Notes: generated by a model not told the origin, from the letters alone. 64,000 nucleotides of DNA from Pseudanabaena sp. PCC 6802 (GCF_000332175.1 NZ_KB235910.1:186001-250000), one strand, 5' to 3'; shown: positions 1-8,729, numbered from the stretch's first letter. A program made the numbers and translations.

Positions 1-1
1 G

Positions 2-307
2 CTTTCAGAGGAAGCCAACCGACAAGCTAGGGAAACTTATGCGGCTCAATGCCAAGCCAGCTACGAAGCTTATCAGAAACTTTTAGAATTAGGTGTTGGT
101 AGAGAACAGGCGCGAGGCGTGCTGGTGCCATCCGTCTATACCTCGTGGGTTTGGACGGTTTCCCTACAAGCTGTACTCAACTTTATTGGGCTGCGGCTAG
201 GAGCGGGCGCTCAAAATGAAATTGCCAGTTATGCCGATGCTATTCTGCAACTGATCCAGCCCATAGTGCCTGTTTCGATCGCCGCATGGAAAACCCACAA
301 AGGATAG
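2..307 (+). CDS. thyX: Flavin-dependent thymidylate synthase, C-terminal part
   Basis: The reading frame is open from the window edge to a TAG at 305-307, so only about the last 101 residues are present. ThyX makes dTMP from dUMP using methylene-tetrahydrofolate, FAD and NADPH. The visible part carries the family's C-terminal features: an REQARGVLVPS stretch (the conserved R-x-x-LP-type substrate loop), then Y-T-x-W-x-W-T, L-x-x-x-L-x-F-I-x-L-R and the AQNEI segment. thiO follows 28 bp downstream on the same strand. The start and the ThyX signature motif lie outside the window. Confidence 0.85.
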   Translation, partial: LSEEANRQARETYAAQCQASYEAYQKLLELGVGREQARGVLVPSVYTSWVWTVSLQAVLNFIGLRLGAGAQNEIASYADAILQLIQPIVPVSIAAWKTHKG

Positions 308-335
308 CATTAGCCAACCGCTATAAAATAACACT

Positions 336-1373
336 ATGAGTAATGTTCTAATTATTGGCGGCGGTATAATTGGGCTGGCGATCGCGGTGGAGCTATCTCT
401 GCGTGGTGCGTCTGTCATCATTGTGGAACGCGATACGTGTGCTCGGGGGGCAACCTGGGCTGCCGCTGGCATGTTAGCACCGGAGGCAGAACAATTGGAA
501 GGCTCGCTGCGCGAACTGGGTATTCGCAGCCGCGACCTATATGCAGAATGGATTAGGAAGCTAATGCACCTTACTGGTCAGGACTGCGGCTACTGGTGCT
601 GCGGTATTCTTGCGCCTACTTTAGAGCCGCGTCCAGAATACCCTCAATACATCGATCGCGCGCAACTCGATAAGCGACAATCTGGTCTGAGCGCTACTGT
701 CGCGGGAGCCTTGTGGTTTTGGGAGGATGGGCAGGTAGATAATCGCCTGTTGGCAAAGGCTCTGATCGTTGCTGCGCGATCGCTGGGCGTGCAGATCTTA
801 GAAGGCACAAATGTCTACCAAATCGCCACCAGTGGCGATCGCGTTACGCACCTCGACACCAGCCAGGGCAAGATGCAGGCAGATCGATACCTGCTTGCTA
901 CGGGTGCGTGGACGCGAGAGTTGATGCCTCTGCCCGTAACGCCACGCAAAGGTCAAATGCTATCCGTATTCGATCGCGATCGCCGCTTGCAGCGCGTCTT
1001 ATTTGGCACCAATACATATATAGTGCCGCGTCAGGATGGCCAAATTATTATCGGAGCTACGGTTGAAGATGTAGGGTTTGCAGTGGGTAACACGGCCTCA
1101 GGCGTAATGCAGCTTCTGAGTAATGCGATCGCCATCTATCCAGCGATCGCGGATATGACAATTGAATCTACCTGGTGGGGATTTCGCCCCTTCGCGCCCA
1201 ATGAGATGCCGATCTTAGGAGCGAGTTGCTATGAGAATCTCTGCTTGGCAACGGGGCACTATCGCAACGGCATTCTGCTCGCTCCCATTACCGCACAGTT
1301 TATGTCAGACTGGATTGAAGGTAAATCTGCAGATCCGCTGATAGAGAAGTTCAATTTCCCTTCAATTGAGTGA
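336..1373 (+). CDS. thiO: Glycine oxidase / FAD-dependent amine oxidoreductase ThiO
   Basis: 345 aa, close to the usual length of stand-alone ThiO. Residues 4-33 form the FAD-binding Rossmann turn (IGGGIIGLAIAVEL, then a final acidic E at the end of strand 2). GATWAAAGMLAPEAE near residue 40 is the DAO-family motif typical of ThiO. A C-terminal TGHYRNGILLAPIT segment closes the FAD site. The enzyme oxidises glycine to iminoglycine for the thiazole half of thiamin. In many cyanobacteria ThiO is fused to ThiG; here it stands alone. The start ATG at 336 lies 28 bp after the thyX stop. The 3' end converges on the DGR cassette, which is on the other strand. Confidence 0.88.
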   Translation: MSNVLIIGGGIIGLAIAVELSLRGASVIIVERDTCARGATWAAAGMLAPEAEQLEGSLRELGIRSRDLYAEWIRKLMHLTGQDCGYWCCGILAPTLEPRPEYPQYIDRAQLDKRQSGLSATVAGALWFWEDGQVDNRLLAKALIVAARSLGVQILEGTNVYQIATSGDRVTHLDTSQGKMQADRYLLATGAWTRELMPLPVTPRKGQMLSVFDRDRRLQRVLFGTNTYIVPRQDGQIIIGATVEDVGFAVGNTASGVMQLLSNAIAIYPAIADMTIESTWWGFRPFAPNEMPILGASCYENLCLATGHYRNGILLAPITAQFMSDWIEGKSADPLIEKFNFPSIE

Positions 1374-1511
1374 GTCAGCTAATTCTTCGGTTTCCCTACC
1401 AAGCTAACTGACTCGTTTGATATTCGGATGCAGTCACCCGCATCGCTGGGACTGAGTTTGGACTCTCTGGGTGCGCCCGATGAAATCCCTTTCACCAGTT
1501 CTGACTGTAGA

Positions 1512-1642
1512 GAGTACTCACAGGGAAGAAACCAAGACCACACGAAAACCAACATTGTTGTTGATATCGCGCGCGTTGTTCCTGTTGCGGTTAGACGAAC
1601 GACAGTTCCTGGCATTGTTGTTCCACGAACCGCCGCGCATCA
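1512..1642 (-). repeat. DGR template repeat (TR)
   Basis: This 131-bp block aligns without gaps to 1871-2001 (offset 359). Read on the minus strand it encodes RGGSW-NNN-AR-N-CRSS-N-R-N-R-NN-ARDI-NNN-VGFR with 11 AAC/AAT codons, the hallmark of a DGR template for a C-type-lectin/FGE target. Every one of the 11 Asn codons differs in the partner repeat. The 17 base changes in these codons all fall on template adenines at codon positions 1-2. An 18th A-site change lies at the edge (1640). Only three differences are at other bases (1516, 1528, 1628). It is an unmutated donor copy, not a decayed gene end. Confidence 0.9.
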
Positions 1643-1870
1643 GCTTGGAACTCAACCCCAACCGATGTGCCATCAAGAAAGATCGACAAAGATCGGCAGG
1701 CTCAGTATGACATAAATTCTCGCTTTTTGTCTTGGCGACTTTGGATCGGAGATCGACTACCTGCAAAAGCTAAAAGAGCTAGAAATCGAAAAAAATTCGA
1801 GGCGCTTCGCGCCAAGGGTAAAGAGAAAGAAGGGCAGAGAGTAAAAGGGCTAAAGGGAAAAGGGAAAGGA
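1643..1870. other. Spacer between TR and VR of the DGR
   Basis: 228 bp with no convincing gene. It is purine-rich on the plus strand (many AGAAAG/AAGGG runs). It holds a GC-rich hairpin at 1801-1813 (GGCGC, 3-nt loop, GCGCC), 58 bp beyond the VR on the downstream side of the target gene. DGRs often have a hairpin just downstream of the VR that supports homing; this one is further away than in the Bordetella phage element, so the link is tentative. No avd-like accessory gene is visible here. Confidence 0.5.
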
Positions 1871-2001
1871 GAGTCCTCACAGGGAACAAACCAAGACCAC
1901 ACGAAAACCAACACCGTCGCCGATATCGCGCGCGTCGCTCCTGACGCGGAAAGACGAACGACAGTACCTGGCATCGAGGCCCCACGCACCGCCGCGCAAC
2001 A
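1871..2001 (-). repeat. DGR variable repeat (VR) in the target gene
   Basis: The last ~41 codons of the caspase-FGE gene, including the TGA at 1877-1879. Relative to the template, the 11 Asn codons have become Gly, Leu, Asp, Tyr, Phe, Val, Ser, Asp, Gly, Asp and Gly. Framework residues (RGG, W, AR, CRSS, ARDI, VGFRVVLV) are unchanged. This pattern, adenine-restricted change limited to surface positions of the C-terminal FGE/C-lectin lobe, is what mutagenic retrohoming produces. Confidence 0.9.
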
Positions 2002-3700
2002 AACGATAACGATTATCATTTTTGTCTACATTCAGATCGCCCCAAGCTTCGTTGCCATTTTTCTTTAAGCGATTTGGTTTGTCGCTATAGCTGTCGTAAA
2101 ACTCATCTAGACACCATTCCCACACGTTGCCGTGCATCTGGTACAGGCCCCAGGCATTCGGCGAAAAACTATCCACATTAACTGTTTGCTGTCGGTATTC
2201 GCCTTTGGGTGCGTCGCCGTAGGGATAGTTACCGTCGTAGTTGACCAGATCGGTGGTTATTATCTTGCCAAAGGCAAAGGGCGTCGTCGTGCCAGCGCGA
2301 CAGGCATATTCCCATTCGGCTTCGGTTGGCAAGCGTACCTCTCGTCCGACTTTTTCCGAGAGCCTCTTACAAAATGCTCGCGCGTCGTGCCACGATACGC
2401 CCACCACGGGGTGCTTGTCGCCTTGAAATTTGCGCTCATATTTTTCAGACGGCTTTGTACCCATCACTGCTTGCCATTGGGCGTTGGTGACGGCATATCT
2501 GCCCATCCAGAATGCTTGTAATTCTACCTGGTGCTGAGGTATAGACCAATCCAACCATTGCTCGGCATCTTCTCGCTTGACACCATATTTCAGCGCGTTT
2601 TCTAAGGCGATTTTGCGTTCCTCAGGTGGCATTCCCATCGTAAAGCTTCCCACAGGAATTTCTATCAGATCGAGCGTTATGCCACTGCCCAAGTCTATTT
2701 GAAGATTGCGAGTCGAATCATCTTCTTTGAGAGCAGTAGAAATGTTTTTTGCACCTCCAGCGTTAGCAGTACGAGAAATTAGCTCGTTTGATTGGGGAGG
2801 TTGCTTATTTGCCAAACGCTGAAAGGCAGCGATCGCCTGCATATCCATTCCACCCGCCGCGACATTAACGCGCAACCATAGTTGGAAGGCTAAGGTAAAA
2901 TCCCCTTCTGCCTCAGCATGAAGAGCATCTATTTTGAGGATGTTAATATCGCTGAGATTCGCAAATTTGGGGAGTAGGATGTAATGCAGCTTTGTAGCTG
3001 GTTCGATAACAGCGTAGGGAGTTTGCAAATAATTTTTATACTGTTGGGTTAGTTTGGGAACTTGATGGAGCAAATAGTTGTTGAGTCTTTCCACGGTTGC
3101 ATTGTTACCCTCGCCTTGAATCTTCAGCGCTTCGAGCAACACATGGGTAAACGCTCCCTGCGCTATCTCATCGATTTCGTAGGAAACCTGACTGGGACTG
3201 CATGAAAAGAAAGTTATCACGCCCTGTTGTTTTTCTCGTCCGATTCCTAAACCACTTTTCACACCCTCGCTACGACAAGCATCGATACATAAGACGATGT
3301 TATCCGCTCCACTCCTCCGCAAGCGATCGGTTACATCAGCAATGGGAATTGCCAGGTTAGGAGAGCGCGGATTGCCATCGCTGGGCAAGAGATAATCGCG
3401 TCCTTCATAGGGCATCCCATGACCGCTGAAATAAAACCACAGCGTATCTCCCGCACTCAAAAATGGCGTTTCAAAGCGATCCGTCAAAAACGATATCAGC
3501 GTTCCATAAGTTGGCTGCGTTTTACGCCCGTGCCTATTACGCGGCGAATCGTCGGAGAAAAAATATAAATCCTCTGGTTGGACGTTTAGATCCCGTGCAA
3601 AGTAATCGCGCATTTTTTTAGCGTCGCTTTTTGCATACTGCAACGGCTGAATTTCGTCGTAATCGTTAATGCCAATGACAACAGCACAATTTCTAGCCAT
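1877..3700 (-). CDS. Caspase-like peptidase with C-terminal FGE-sulfatase domain; DGR target
   Basis: 607 aa. Residues 1-240 are a peptidase C14 (caspase/metacaspase-like) domain: AVVIGINDYD strand, catalytic His94 in FYFSGHG, catalytic Cys142 in LCIDACRS. A linker follows (~240-330). Residues ~340-607 form a formylglycine-generating-enzyme/SUMF1-type domain (IPVGSFTMGMP, the HPVVGVSWHDARAFCKRLSE block, RLPTEAEWEYACRAG, GNVWEWCLDE). FGE folds with DGR variable ends act as binding modules, so the likely design is a diversified recognition domain that controls a suicide-type protease; that is inference. It overlaps the upstream small gene by 8 bp, so they form one transcription unit. No transmembrane segment is seen. 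Confidence 0.88.
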   Translation of the reverse strand: MARNCAVVIGINDYDEIQPLQYAKSDAKKMRDYFARDLNVQPEDLYFFSDDSPRNRHGRKTQPTYGTLISFLTDRFETPFLSAGDTLWFYFSGHGMPYEGRDYLLPSDGNPRSPNLAIPIADVTDRLRRSGADNIVLCIDACRSEGVKSGLGIGREKQQGVITFFSCSPSQVSYEIDEIAQGAFTHVLLEALKIQGEGNNATVERLNNYLLHQVPKLTQQYKNYLQTPYAVIEPATKLHYILLPKFANLSDINILKIDALHAEAEGDFTLAFQLWLRVNVAAGGMDMQAIAAFQRLANKQPPQSNELISRTANAGGAKNISTALKEDDSTRNLQIDLGSGITLDLIEIPVGSFTMGMPPEERKIALENALKYGVKREDAEQWLDWSIPQHQVELQAFWMGRYAVTNAQWQAVMGTKPSEKYERKFQGDKHPVVGVSWHDARAFCKRLSEKVGREVRLPTEAEWEYACRAGTTTPFAFGKIITTDLVNYDGNYPYGDAPKGEYRQQTVNVDSFSPNAWGLYQMHGNVWEWCLDEFYDSYSDKPNRLKKNGNEAWGDLNVDKNDNRYRLLRGGAWGLDARYCRSSFRVRSDARDIGDGVGFRVVLVCSL

Positions 3701-4091
3701 TTACAGGTTTAGACGACTCCGAACGCTTAAATTTTAACTCGATCGCCCCTTTACCTGCCGCTTTTACGCCCGTACCGAGCAATTTAATCTCACCCTCGCC
3801 GCCGATCTCAACCGATAGCGTAATCTCATCCAGTTGTAATCCTGCCTGCGGTTCGACTTGCTTTTGCACGCTGCCAAACAAGCGACTCACAACTCTCACA
3901 AACTGCGACATCTGCGCCTCTAGCTTTTCTGCCTTAATGCGGCTATCTTTTAACTCTTCTCCTGAGACTGTCGAACTGGCGTAAGGATTAATCCCCCTTG
4001 TAACTTCCTTAGCTCCATCTGTTGGGCGCTCATTGTGAGTAACCGCCGTTACAATCCACAACTCTTCATCTTGCCACTGACTGCTTGCCAT
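3693..4091 (-). CDS. Small Pepco/Trypco-like protein upstream of the caspase
   Basis: 132 aa. The N-terminal half (to ~residue 80) is charged and helical. The C-terminal ~45 residues (LDEITLSVEIGGEGEIKLL, then G-x-KAAGKGAIELKFKR) form a beta-rich, glycine-spaced domain. It resembles the peptidase-co-occurring domains (Pepco/Trypco) found next to caspases and trypsins in predicted bacterial conflict systems. Its stop overlaps the caspase start by 8 bp, so translation is probably coupled. By context it may regulate, inhibit or recruit the caspase. The exact family assignment is from memory of the motif pattern. Confidence 0.6.
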   Translation of the reverse strand: MASSQWQDEELWIVTAVTHNERPTDGAKEVTRGINPYASSTVSGEELKDSRIKAEKLEAQMSQFVRVVSRLFGSVQKQVEPQAGLQLDEITLSVEIGGEGEIKLLGTGVKAAGKGAIELKFKRSESSKPVNG

Positions 4092-4154
4092 AGCTAGTTC
4101 CTAAAGTTTACCCCTAATTCTCGCATAGACGAAGCCTATACTCTACACCCTGGC

Positions 4155-4688
4155 ATGTATTTCAGTTTACCTGGGGTAGGGTTGATTGATGGTGAAACTT
4201 CCTCTGGCATTGTTATCACTCCCCTGAAGTTCCAGGGAGTATTTAGCATTGGTGGGCCAATTGAGCCAGTAGGTAGATTTGCATACATTGATGGCGGCAC
4301 GAATTCACTGTTGATTCCACCTGTATATCGAGGCGATCCCAGTTTTTATGCCTTGTATTTCCCTCCCGCTGTAGACCAAACATTGCATACCCACACTAGC
4401 TACCGCATTGGCGCGATCGTTCGAGGTAGCGGGGTCTGTGAAACCCCAGATGGCATCACCGAACTGAAGCCAGGAATTATTTTTTTTATCCCGAGCGATC
4501 GCCCGCATAAATTTCGCACTAATGAGGATAGCCTGGTTTTAGTCGTCTTTCATCCCGATAGCGATACTGGATTCACTCACGAAGACAATCCTATGCTCAG
4601 GCGCACGATGGTTGATGGTATCAGCGCTGCTCAGCTACCAGATATTCACACGACGGTGCTCAATTTGTTGGCAAAATCTCCTCAGTAG
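4155..4688 (+). CDS. Cupin-domain protein
   Basis: 177 aa. A single cupin barrel spans roughly residues 65-140: motif 1 has the metal-type HTHTSYRIGAIVRGSG pattern with closely spaced histidines, and motif 2 is the GIIFFIPSDRPHKF stretch with Pro and His. The N-terminal 60 residues are strand-rich and glycine-rich. The substrate cannot be read from the sequence. It is divergent from the Pepco-caspase unit (63 bp between starts) and converges on the carbonic anhydrase gene. Confidence 0.6.
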   Translation: MYFSLPGVGLIDGETSSGIVITPLKFQGVFSIGGPIEPVGRFAYIDGGTNSLLIPPVYRGDPSFYALYFPPAVDQTLHTHTSYRIGAIVRGSGVCETPDGITELKPGIIFFIPSDRPHKFRTNEDSLVLVVFHPDSDTGFTHEDNPMLRRTMVDGISAAQLPDIHTTVLNLLAKSPQ

Positions 4689-4699
4689 TTAAGAAAGTA

Positions 4700-5458
4700 C
4701 TAGCTAACCAAGCTAACTACACCTGTGTCTAGATCGTAGTATCCACCGACTACTTTCAGTTTACCCTGCTGCACGAGCTTGAAAATCACTGGAGAGGTTT
4801 GCAAGCGCTTAGTTTGCAACAAAATGTTGGACTTAATTGCATTCTCCAGGCGATCGCCAGGTTTCCCTTCAGAAGCATCAACTGCTGGTTTGATTGCATA
4901 GACTAAGCTACCGATCAAACCAGGAAAATCACCACCCGTGACGGCAGCTTTAACCGCACCGCAGCGTTCGTGCCCCAATACCATTAGCACCTTGGCACCC
5001 AACACTAACGTGCCAAATTCTTGGCTGGCAATATCCTCAGTGGCCGAGATATTGCCAGCCACGCGCACGACAAAGAGATCGCCAATGCCTCGATCGAAGA
5101 TAATTTCTGGCGTAACGCGCGAGTCGGCACAGCCCAGAATTGCCGCAAATGGGTTCTGATCCTGCGCCACCTCTGTCAAACGTGCAAACTCTTGATTGGG
5201 ATGCTTGCGCTTTTCTTCTACAAAGCGCTTGTTGCCATCAATTAATCTTTGCAAAGCTTGGTCGGGCGTAATGTCATTTGACTTAGCTTTATCAACAGGT
5301 TCAGAGGCAACTGCGGCATCGTCAAATTGAGTTTTGAAGTTTTGGGCGAATTCATTGGTTCCTAACCAACCAGTTATCGCACCTGCGCCAACTGTGCCTG
5401 CACCAAATTTTATGAGGGATCGGCGCGATAGAAAACCTTTTCCAGACTGCTTTGTCAT
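4700..5458 (-). CDS. Beta-class carbonic anhydrase with Tat signal
   Basis: 252 aa from the ATG at 5458; the frame stays open to a TTG at 5530, but the ATG has AGGT upstream and starts right before the signal. A twin-arginine signal (LSRRSLIKFGAGTVGAGAITG) lies at residues ~10-30, predicting export to the periplasm or thylakoid lumen side. The beta-CA zinc and dyad motifs are present: CADSR (Cys-x-Asp-x-Arg) and HERCG (His-x-x-Cys). The family interconverts CO2 and bicarbonate. An exported beta-CA may limit CO2 leakage or help bicarbonate supply. The gene converges on the cupin gene with an 11-bp gap. Confidence 0.85.
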   Translation of the reverse strand: MTKQSGKGFLSRRSLIKFGAGTVGAGAITGWLGTNEFAQNFKTQFDDAAVASEPVDKAKSNDITPDQALQRLIDGNKRFVEEKRKHPNQEFARLTEVAQDQNPFAAILGCADSRVTPEIIFDRGIGDLFVVRVAGNISATEDIASQEFGTLVLGAKVLMVLGHERCGAVKAAVTGGDFPGLIGSLVYAIKPAVDASEGKPGDRLENAIKSNILLQTKRLQTSPVIFKLVQQGKLKVVGGYYDLDTGVVSLVS

Positions 5459-5633
5459 ACTTTTACCTAAATTTTGGGATATTTCGATCGAAATTTCATC
5501 TCTATCCACAAAACCATCAAATATGCTCAATTATTCATAAAATTTACATAATTTGATAGTCCATTGCGATATGCACCTTAACCTCGGCTTAAGACTGACG
5601 ATCTAGTATGGAAGATAAGCATTACGGGTTTGT

Positions 5634-6269
5634 ATGTCTTACTTCTTAGATTCCACAGCTAATCTGCACTCGGATTGGCGACAATTATTAGAGAATGTCT
5701 ACCAGGGGCGCAGTCTGTACCCGTTCCGCAGCGGGCAGAATATCACCATGTATCCCCACGAAATTTGGGTGGTTTGTCGAGGCATCGTTCAACTCAGTAC
5801 GTTGCATCCAAGTGGCGATGAGGTGTCCTTGGGCTTGGTCGGCCCCGCTATCCCCTTTGGCTTGCCGCTCACTTTACTCGATCCCTATCAGGCGATCGCT
5901 CTATCGGATGTCGATCTGATGCGATTTACCATGCTGGAAGTCGAATCATCTCCTCAACTTTTGCAGGGTATTTTTCGTCATCTCAGTCTGAGATTGCAAC
6001 GCACCGAGGCCATGCTGGCACTGGTCAGCCACCGCCGCGTGGAGGACAGGTTAAGGCAGTTGTTGTTATTACTCAAGGATGAAGTCGGGCAGCCCGTTGC
6101 CTTGGGAACAAAACTGAGCGTGCGCCTCACCCATCAACACCTCGCCAATGCGATCGGCAGTACCCGCGTTACTGTTACCAGGGCATTGGGTAGTTTGCAG
6201 TCAGAGGGAATGATTAAGATCGATCGCGATCGTCACATCCTTCTGATGAAAAACTTTACTCGCACATAA
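5634..6269 (+). CDS. Crp/Fnr-family transcriptional regulator
   Basis: 211 aa, a full-length family member. Residues ~25-120 form a cyclic-nucleotide-type beta-barrel (FRSGQNITMYPHEIWVVCRGIVQL, then HPSGDEVSLGLVGP), though the phosphate-binding cassette looks reduced. A long dimer helix follows. Residues ~145-205 are a winged helix with RLTHQHLANAIGSTRVTVTRALGSLQ, the recognition helix region. Several cyanobacterial Crp-type proteins with degenerate barrels exist, so the ligand is unknown. It starts 175 bp from the divergent carbonic anhydrase ATG (5458), so it may read that shared upstream region. Confidence 0.8.
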   Translation: MSYFLDSTANLHSDWRQLLENVYQGRSLYPFRSGQNITMYPHEIWVVCRGIVQLSTLHPSGDEVSLGLVGPAIPFGLPLTLLDPYQAIALSDVDLMRFTMLEVESSPQLLQGIFRHLSLRLQRTEAMLALVSHRRVEDRLRQLLLLLKDEVGQPVALGTKLSVRLTHQHLANAIGSTRVTVTRALGSLQSEGMIKIDRDRHILLMKNFTRT

Positions 6270-6304
6270 TTTTAGGGCAATACTCCCGCGATCGCCCTGG
6301 TTGG

Positions 6305-6365
6305 TAGGGGTCAGGCACGGGGGCACTGCCCCTAAACGATTTGGGGCAGAAAGCACTGCCCCTAC
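6305..6365. repeat. GGGGCAGTGC-type intergenic repeat / stem-loop
   Basis: Lies between two convergent genes. GCACTGCCCCT occurs twice (6323-6333 and 6353-6363). GGGGCA at 6343 pairs with TGCCCC ending at 6362, giving a strong stem-loop. It could end transcription of both flanking genes. The motif looks like a dispersed cyanobacterial intergenic repeat; a related one with GGGGCAGGTTT is at 25565-25624. Confidence 0.5.
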
Positions 6366-6389
6366 GCGTATTGCATTTATGAGAAGCGA

Positions 6390-6956
6390 CTAACCTTTGT
6401 TGCGACCAGCCATGATATTAACTACAAGTGGTGTGGCATCGCCAACCAGCGTTACGCCTTCGGGGAGGGCAATATCGCCAACGTGAATGCCCTTACCGAC
6501 ATTGAGGTTGGTAATATCTACCTCAAGGCTTTCTGGGATCGAATTGGGAGGACACGAAACTTTAATTTGGTTCATCAGTACTTCTACCGAGCCACCACCA
6601 ACTTTAACCCCTACGGGTACTCCGGTAAAATGTAGGGGGATGTCTACTTCAACTGACGATTGCGAGCCGATCGCAAAAAAGCTGAGGTGATAGATATCAT
6701 TTTTGTAAGGATGCATCTGGACTTCGCGCAGGATTGCTACACCTTTGAAATCACCATCGCTAACGCTGAGATCGATCATAGTATTGTTGACCTTTGCCTG
6801 GCGTAGGAGCGCGATCGTTTCTTTGCCGTCCAGGCTAATGGCAGTAGACTCTGCACCTTTATGCCCGTAGACAGTAGCGGGAATGCGACCGCTGCGACGC
6901 AAGGCGCGGGGGTTGGTGTTAGGAGTGCGGGTTGTACCTGCAATGCTGAGTTTCAT
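6390..6956 (-). CDS. rplY: 50S ribosomal protein L25 / general stress protein Ctc
   Basis: 188 aa, the long two-domain (CTC-type) form. The N-terminal ~90 residues are the 5S rRNA-binding L25 domain, with the family signature LRRSGRIPATVYGHKG. The rest is the TL5/CTC C-terminal beta domain (VDIPLHFTGVPVGVKVGGG). It binds 5S rRNA in the large subunit. purA is 135 bp upstream in the same direction, so the two may be cotranscribed. Confidence 0.92.
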   Translation of the reverse strand: MKLSIAGTTRTPNTNPRALRRSGRIPATVYGHKGAESTAISLDGKETIALLRQAKVNNTMIDLSVSDGDFKGVAILREVQMHPYKNDIYHLSFFAIGSQSSVEVDIPLHFTGVPVGVKVGGGSVEVLMNQIKVSCPPNSIPESLEVDITNLNVGKGIHVGDIALPEGVTLVGDATPLVVNIMAGRNKG

Positions 6957-7091
6957 GGTTGTTGTTAGTTGGTATGGGTGATTGTGAGAGATTGGTGGTT
7001 ATATCGACTGGCCGCACCATGCAAGCCAATGCAGCAGACCAGGAGCTAAAGCTAAACTAGCTGCCATGAGCTTATTGGGTTAAACATTCAA

Positions 7092-8405
7092 TTACACATT
7101 GAGCAACCCCCGTTTAGGTCCGTGGATGGGATCTTCCACAATAATTGTTTGTCCCCTGCTGGCACCTATCGAAACAATCGCGATCGGGATTTCTAGCAGA
7201 TCCTCTAAAAACTTCAGGTAACTTTGAGCTGCCAGGGGCAATTCTGTTAAAGATTTGCAGTCCTGGGTGGAGGCTTTCCATCCGGGCAAAGATTTGTAAA
7301 TGGGCCTGCACTTGGCAAACACGCGCGCGTTGCTGGGAAAGTCACGGATTTCCTGGCCGTCGAGTTCGTAGGCAACGCAAACGTTAATCTCGTCCAATTC
7401 ATCGAGGACATCTAGCTTGGTGATGGCAAGACAGTCCAATCCGTTGATGCGGACGGCATAGCGACCGATGACCCCATCAAACCAACCGCATCGCCGCCTG
7501 CGGCCAGTTGTAGTGCCAAACTCGGCACCGCGATCGCATAGTAACTCACCAGTACAATCGTTCAACTCCGTAGGGAAAGGCCCTTCACCCACGCGCGTCG
7601 TGTATGCCTTAGATACGCCGATAATGCGATCGATCGTAGTCGGCCCTACGCCCGCTCCAATACAGGCTCCACCTGCGATCGGATTGGAAGAAGTGACATA
7701 GGGGTAGGTACCGTGATCTAAGTCGAGTAACGTACCCTGGGCACCTTCAAATAAAATGTTGAGGCGCTTTCTAATGGCTTCATCGATTTTCAGCGAGGCA
7801 TCAACTACATACGGCTTCAGCAACTCCGCATATTCGGTATAGCAGGTAATTACTTCCTGTGGATCTAGCGGTGGCAAGTCATACATTTTCTCCAGAACGA
7901 TGTTTTTCTGCTCGACTGCCCAACGCAGGCGTTTTTGCAAAACATCTTTGTCCATCAAGTCGAGAATCCTTATGCCAACTCTTTCCGACTTATCCGCGTA
8001 GGTTGGCCCTATGCCTCTGCCAGTCGTACCGATCTTATGCTCGGCTCTTTGCGTTTCCGAAGCCTTATCGATCAGTCTGTGATAGGGCATGGTCACGTGA
8101 GCCGTCTCTGCGATAAATAGGTTATCTGTAGACACGCCAAGCCGATGTAGCTGTTCTAGTTCCTCCAAAAGAATTTGGGGATCTACAACGGTGCCACTAC
8201 CGATAATGCACTCAGTTTGCGGGTACAGGATTCCTGAAGGGATCAAATGCAGCTTAAACGTCTGCTCATTGACTACAACAGTATGACCGGCATTTATGCC
8301 ACCCTGATAGCGCACTACAACATCGGCAGAGCGACTGAGCAAATCTGTGATTTTGCCCTTTCCTTCGTCACCCCACTGAGTTCCGATTACAATTACATTA
8401 GCCAA
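7092..8405 (-). CDS. purA: Adenylosuccinate synthetase
   Basis: 437 aa, the normal length. It starts [21 protein letters not shown], which contains the GTP-binding P-loop GDEGKGK. Downstream are [10 protein letters not shown], the [13 protein letters not shown] block, the [23 protein letters not shown] signature and [10 protein letters not shown]. It joins IMP and aspartate to adenylosuccinate with GTP, the first committed step to AMP. The ATG at 8405 matches the family start. Confidence 0.97.
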   Translation of the reverse strand: MANVIVIGTQWGDEGKGKITDLLSRSADVVVRYQGGINAGHTVVVNEQTFKLHLIPSGILYPQTECIIGSGTVVDPQILLEELEQLHRLGVSTDNLFIAETAHVTMPYHRLIDKASETQRAEHKIGTTGRGIGPTYADKSERVGIRILDLMDKDVLQKRLRWAVEQKNIVLEKMYDLPPLDPQEVITCYTEYAELLKPYVVDASLKIDEAIRKRLNILFEGAQGTLLDLDHGTYPYVTSSNPIAGGACIGAGVGPTTIDRIIGVSKAYTTRVGEGPFPTELNDCTGELLCDRGAEFGTTTGRRRRCGWFDGVIGRYAVRINGLDCLAITKLDVLDELDEINVCVAYELDGQEIRDFPSNARVFAKCRPIYKSLPGWKASTQDCKSLTELPLAAQSYLKFLEDLLEIPIAIVSIGASRGQTIIVEDPIHGPKRGLLNV

Positions 8406-8729
8406 GGATTTGAATTAAATAACGATCGCACAAACACTAGATCGTTACAAATAAATGTCCTCTTGTCAAGGTTGCTAAATTAGCAAATAAGCACCTGTTA
8501 GTGCAATTGTGCTGAAACGATCGCAGGGGTACAGCTAGTTCCTTGAGCGGGGGAGTTTTGTGTCCTTGTTTTGGCATTGCAAGCAATGGCGTACGACAGG
8601 CGATGTTAGACCAAATCATGGCGACCTGGCATAGCCAGGTCAGAGCCTGGTTGACTGACAAATCTATAGCCCCTCATCCCCCAATCCCTTCTCCCAAAAG
8701 GGGCGAAGGGGAGTCAGAAGGATTAATCC
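8406..8729. other. Intergenic stretch upstream of purA
   Basis: No convincing gene. It contains a perfect 8-bp hairpin at 8623-8641 (GACCTGGC, ATA, GCCAGGTC). At about 8669-8713 is a pyrimidine-then-purine-rich palindrome (CCCTTCTCCC versus GGGGCGAAGGGG), typical of dispersed cyanobacterial repeats. The purA promoter should lie just upstream of 8405, but I do not see an unambiguous -10/-35 pair. Confidence 0.4.

Noticed and set aside
1518-1766. A small FGE-domain protein on the minus strand
   Set aside because: It is the DGR template read as protein: 11 Asn codons in a framework identical to the end of the neighbouring gene, without the rest of the domain.
1-4100. A reverse transcriptase or avd gene belonging to the DGR
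   Set aside because: No frame with RT motifs (such as the YxDD catalytic box) or an Avd-like four-helix protein is present on either strand near the repeats.
5459-5530. A longer N-terminus for the carbonic anhydrase (TTG at 5530)
   Set aside because: It would bury the twin-arginine signal ~35 residues inside the protein. The ATG at 5458 puts it near the N-terminus.
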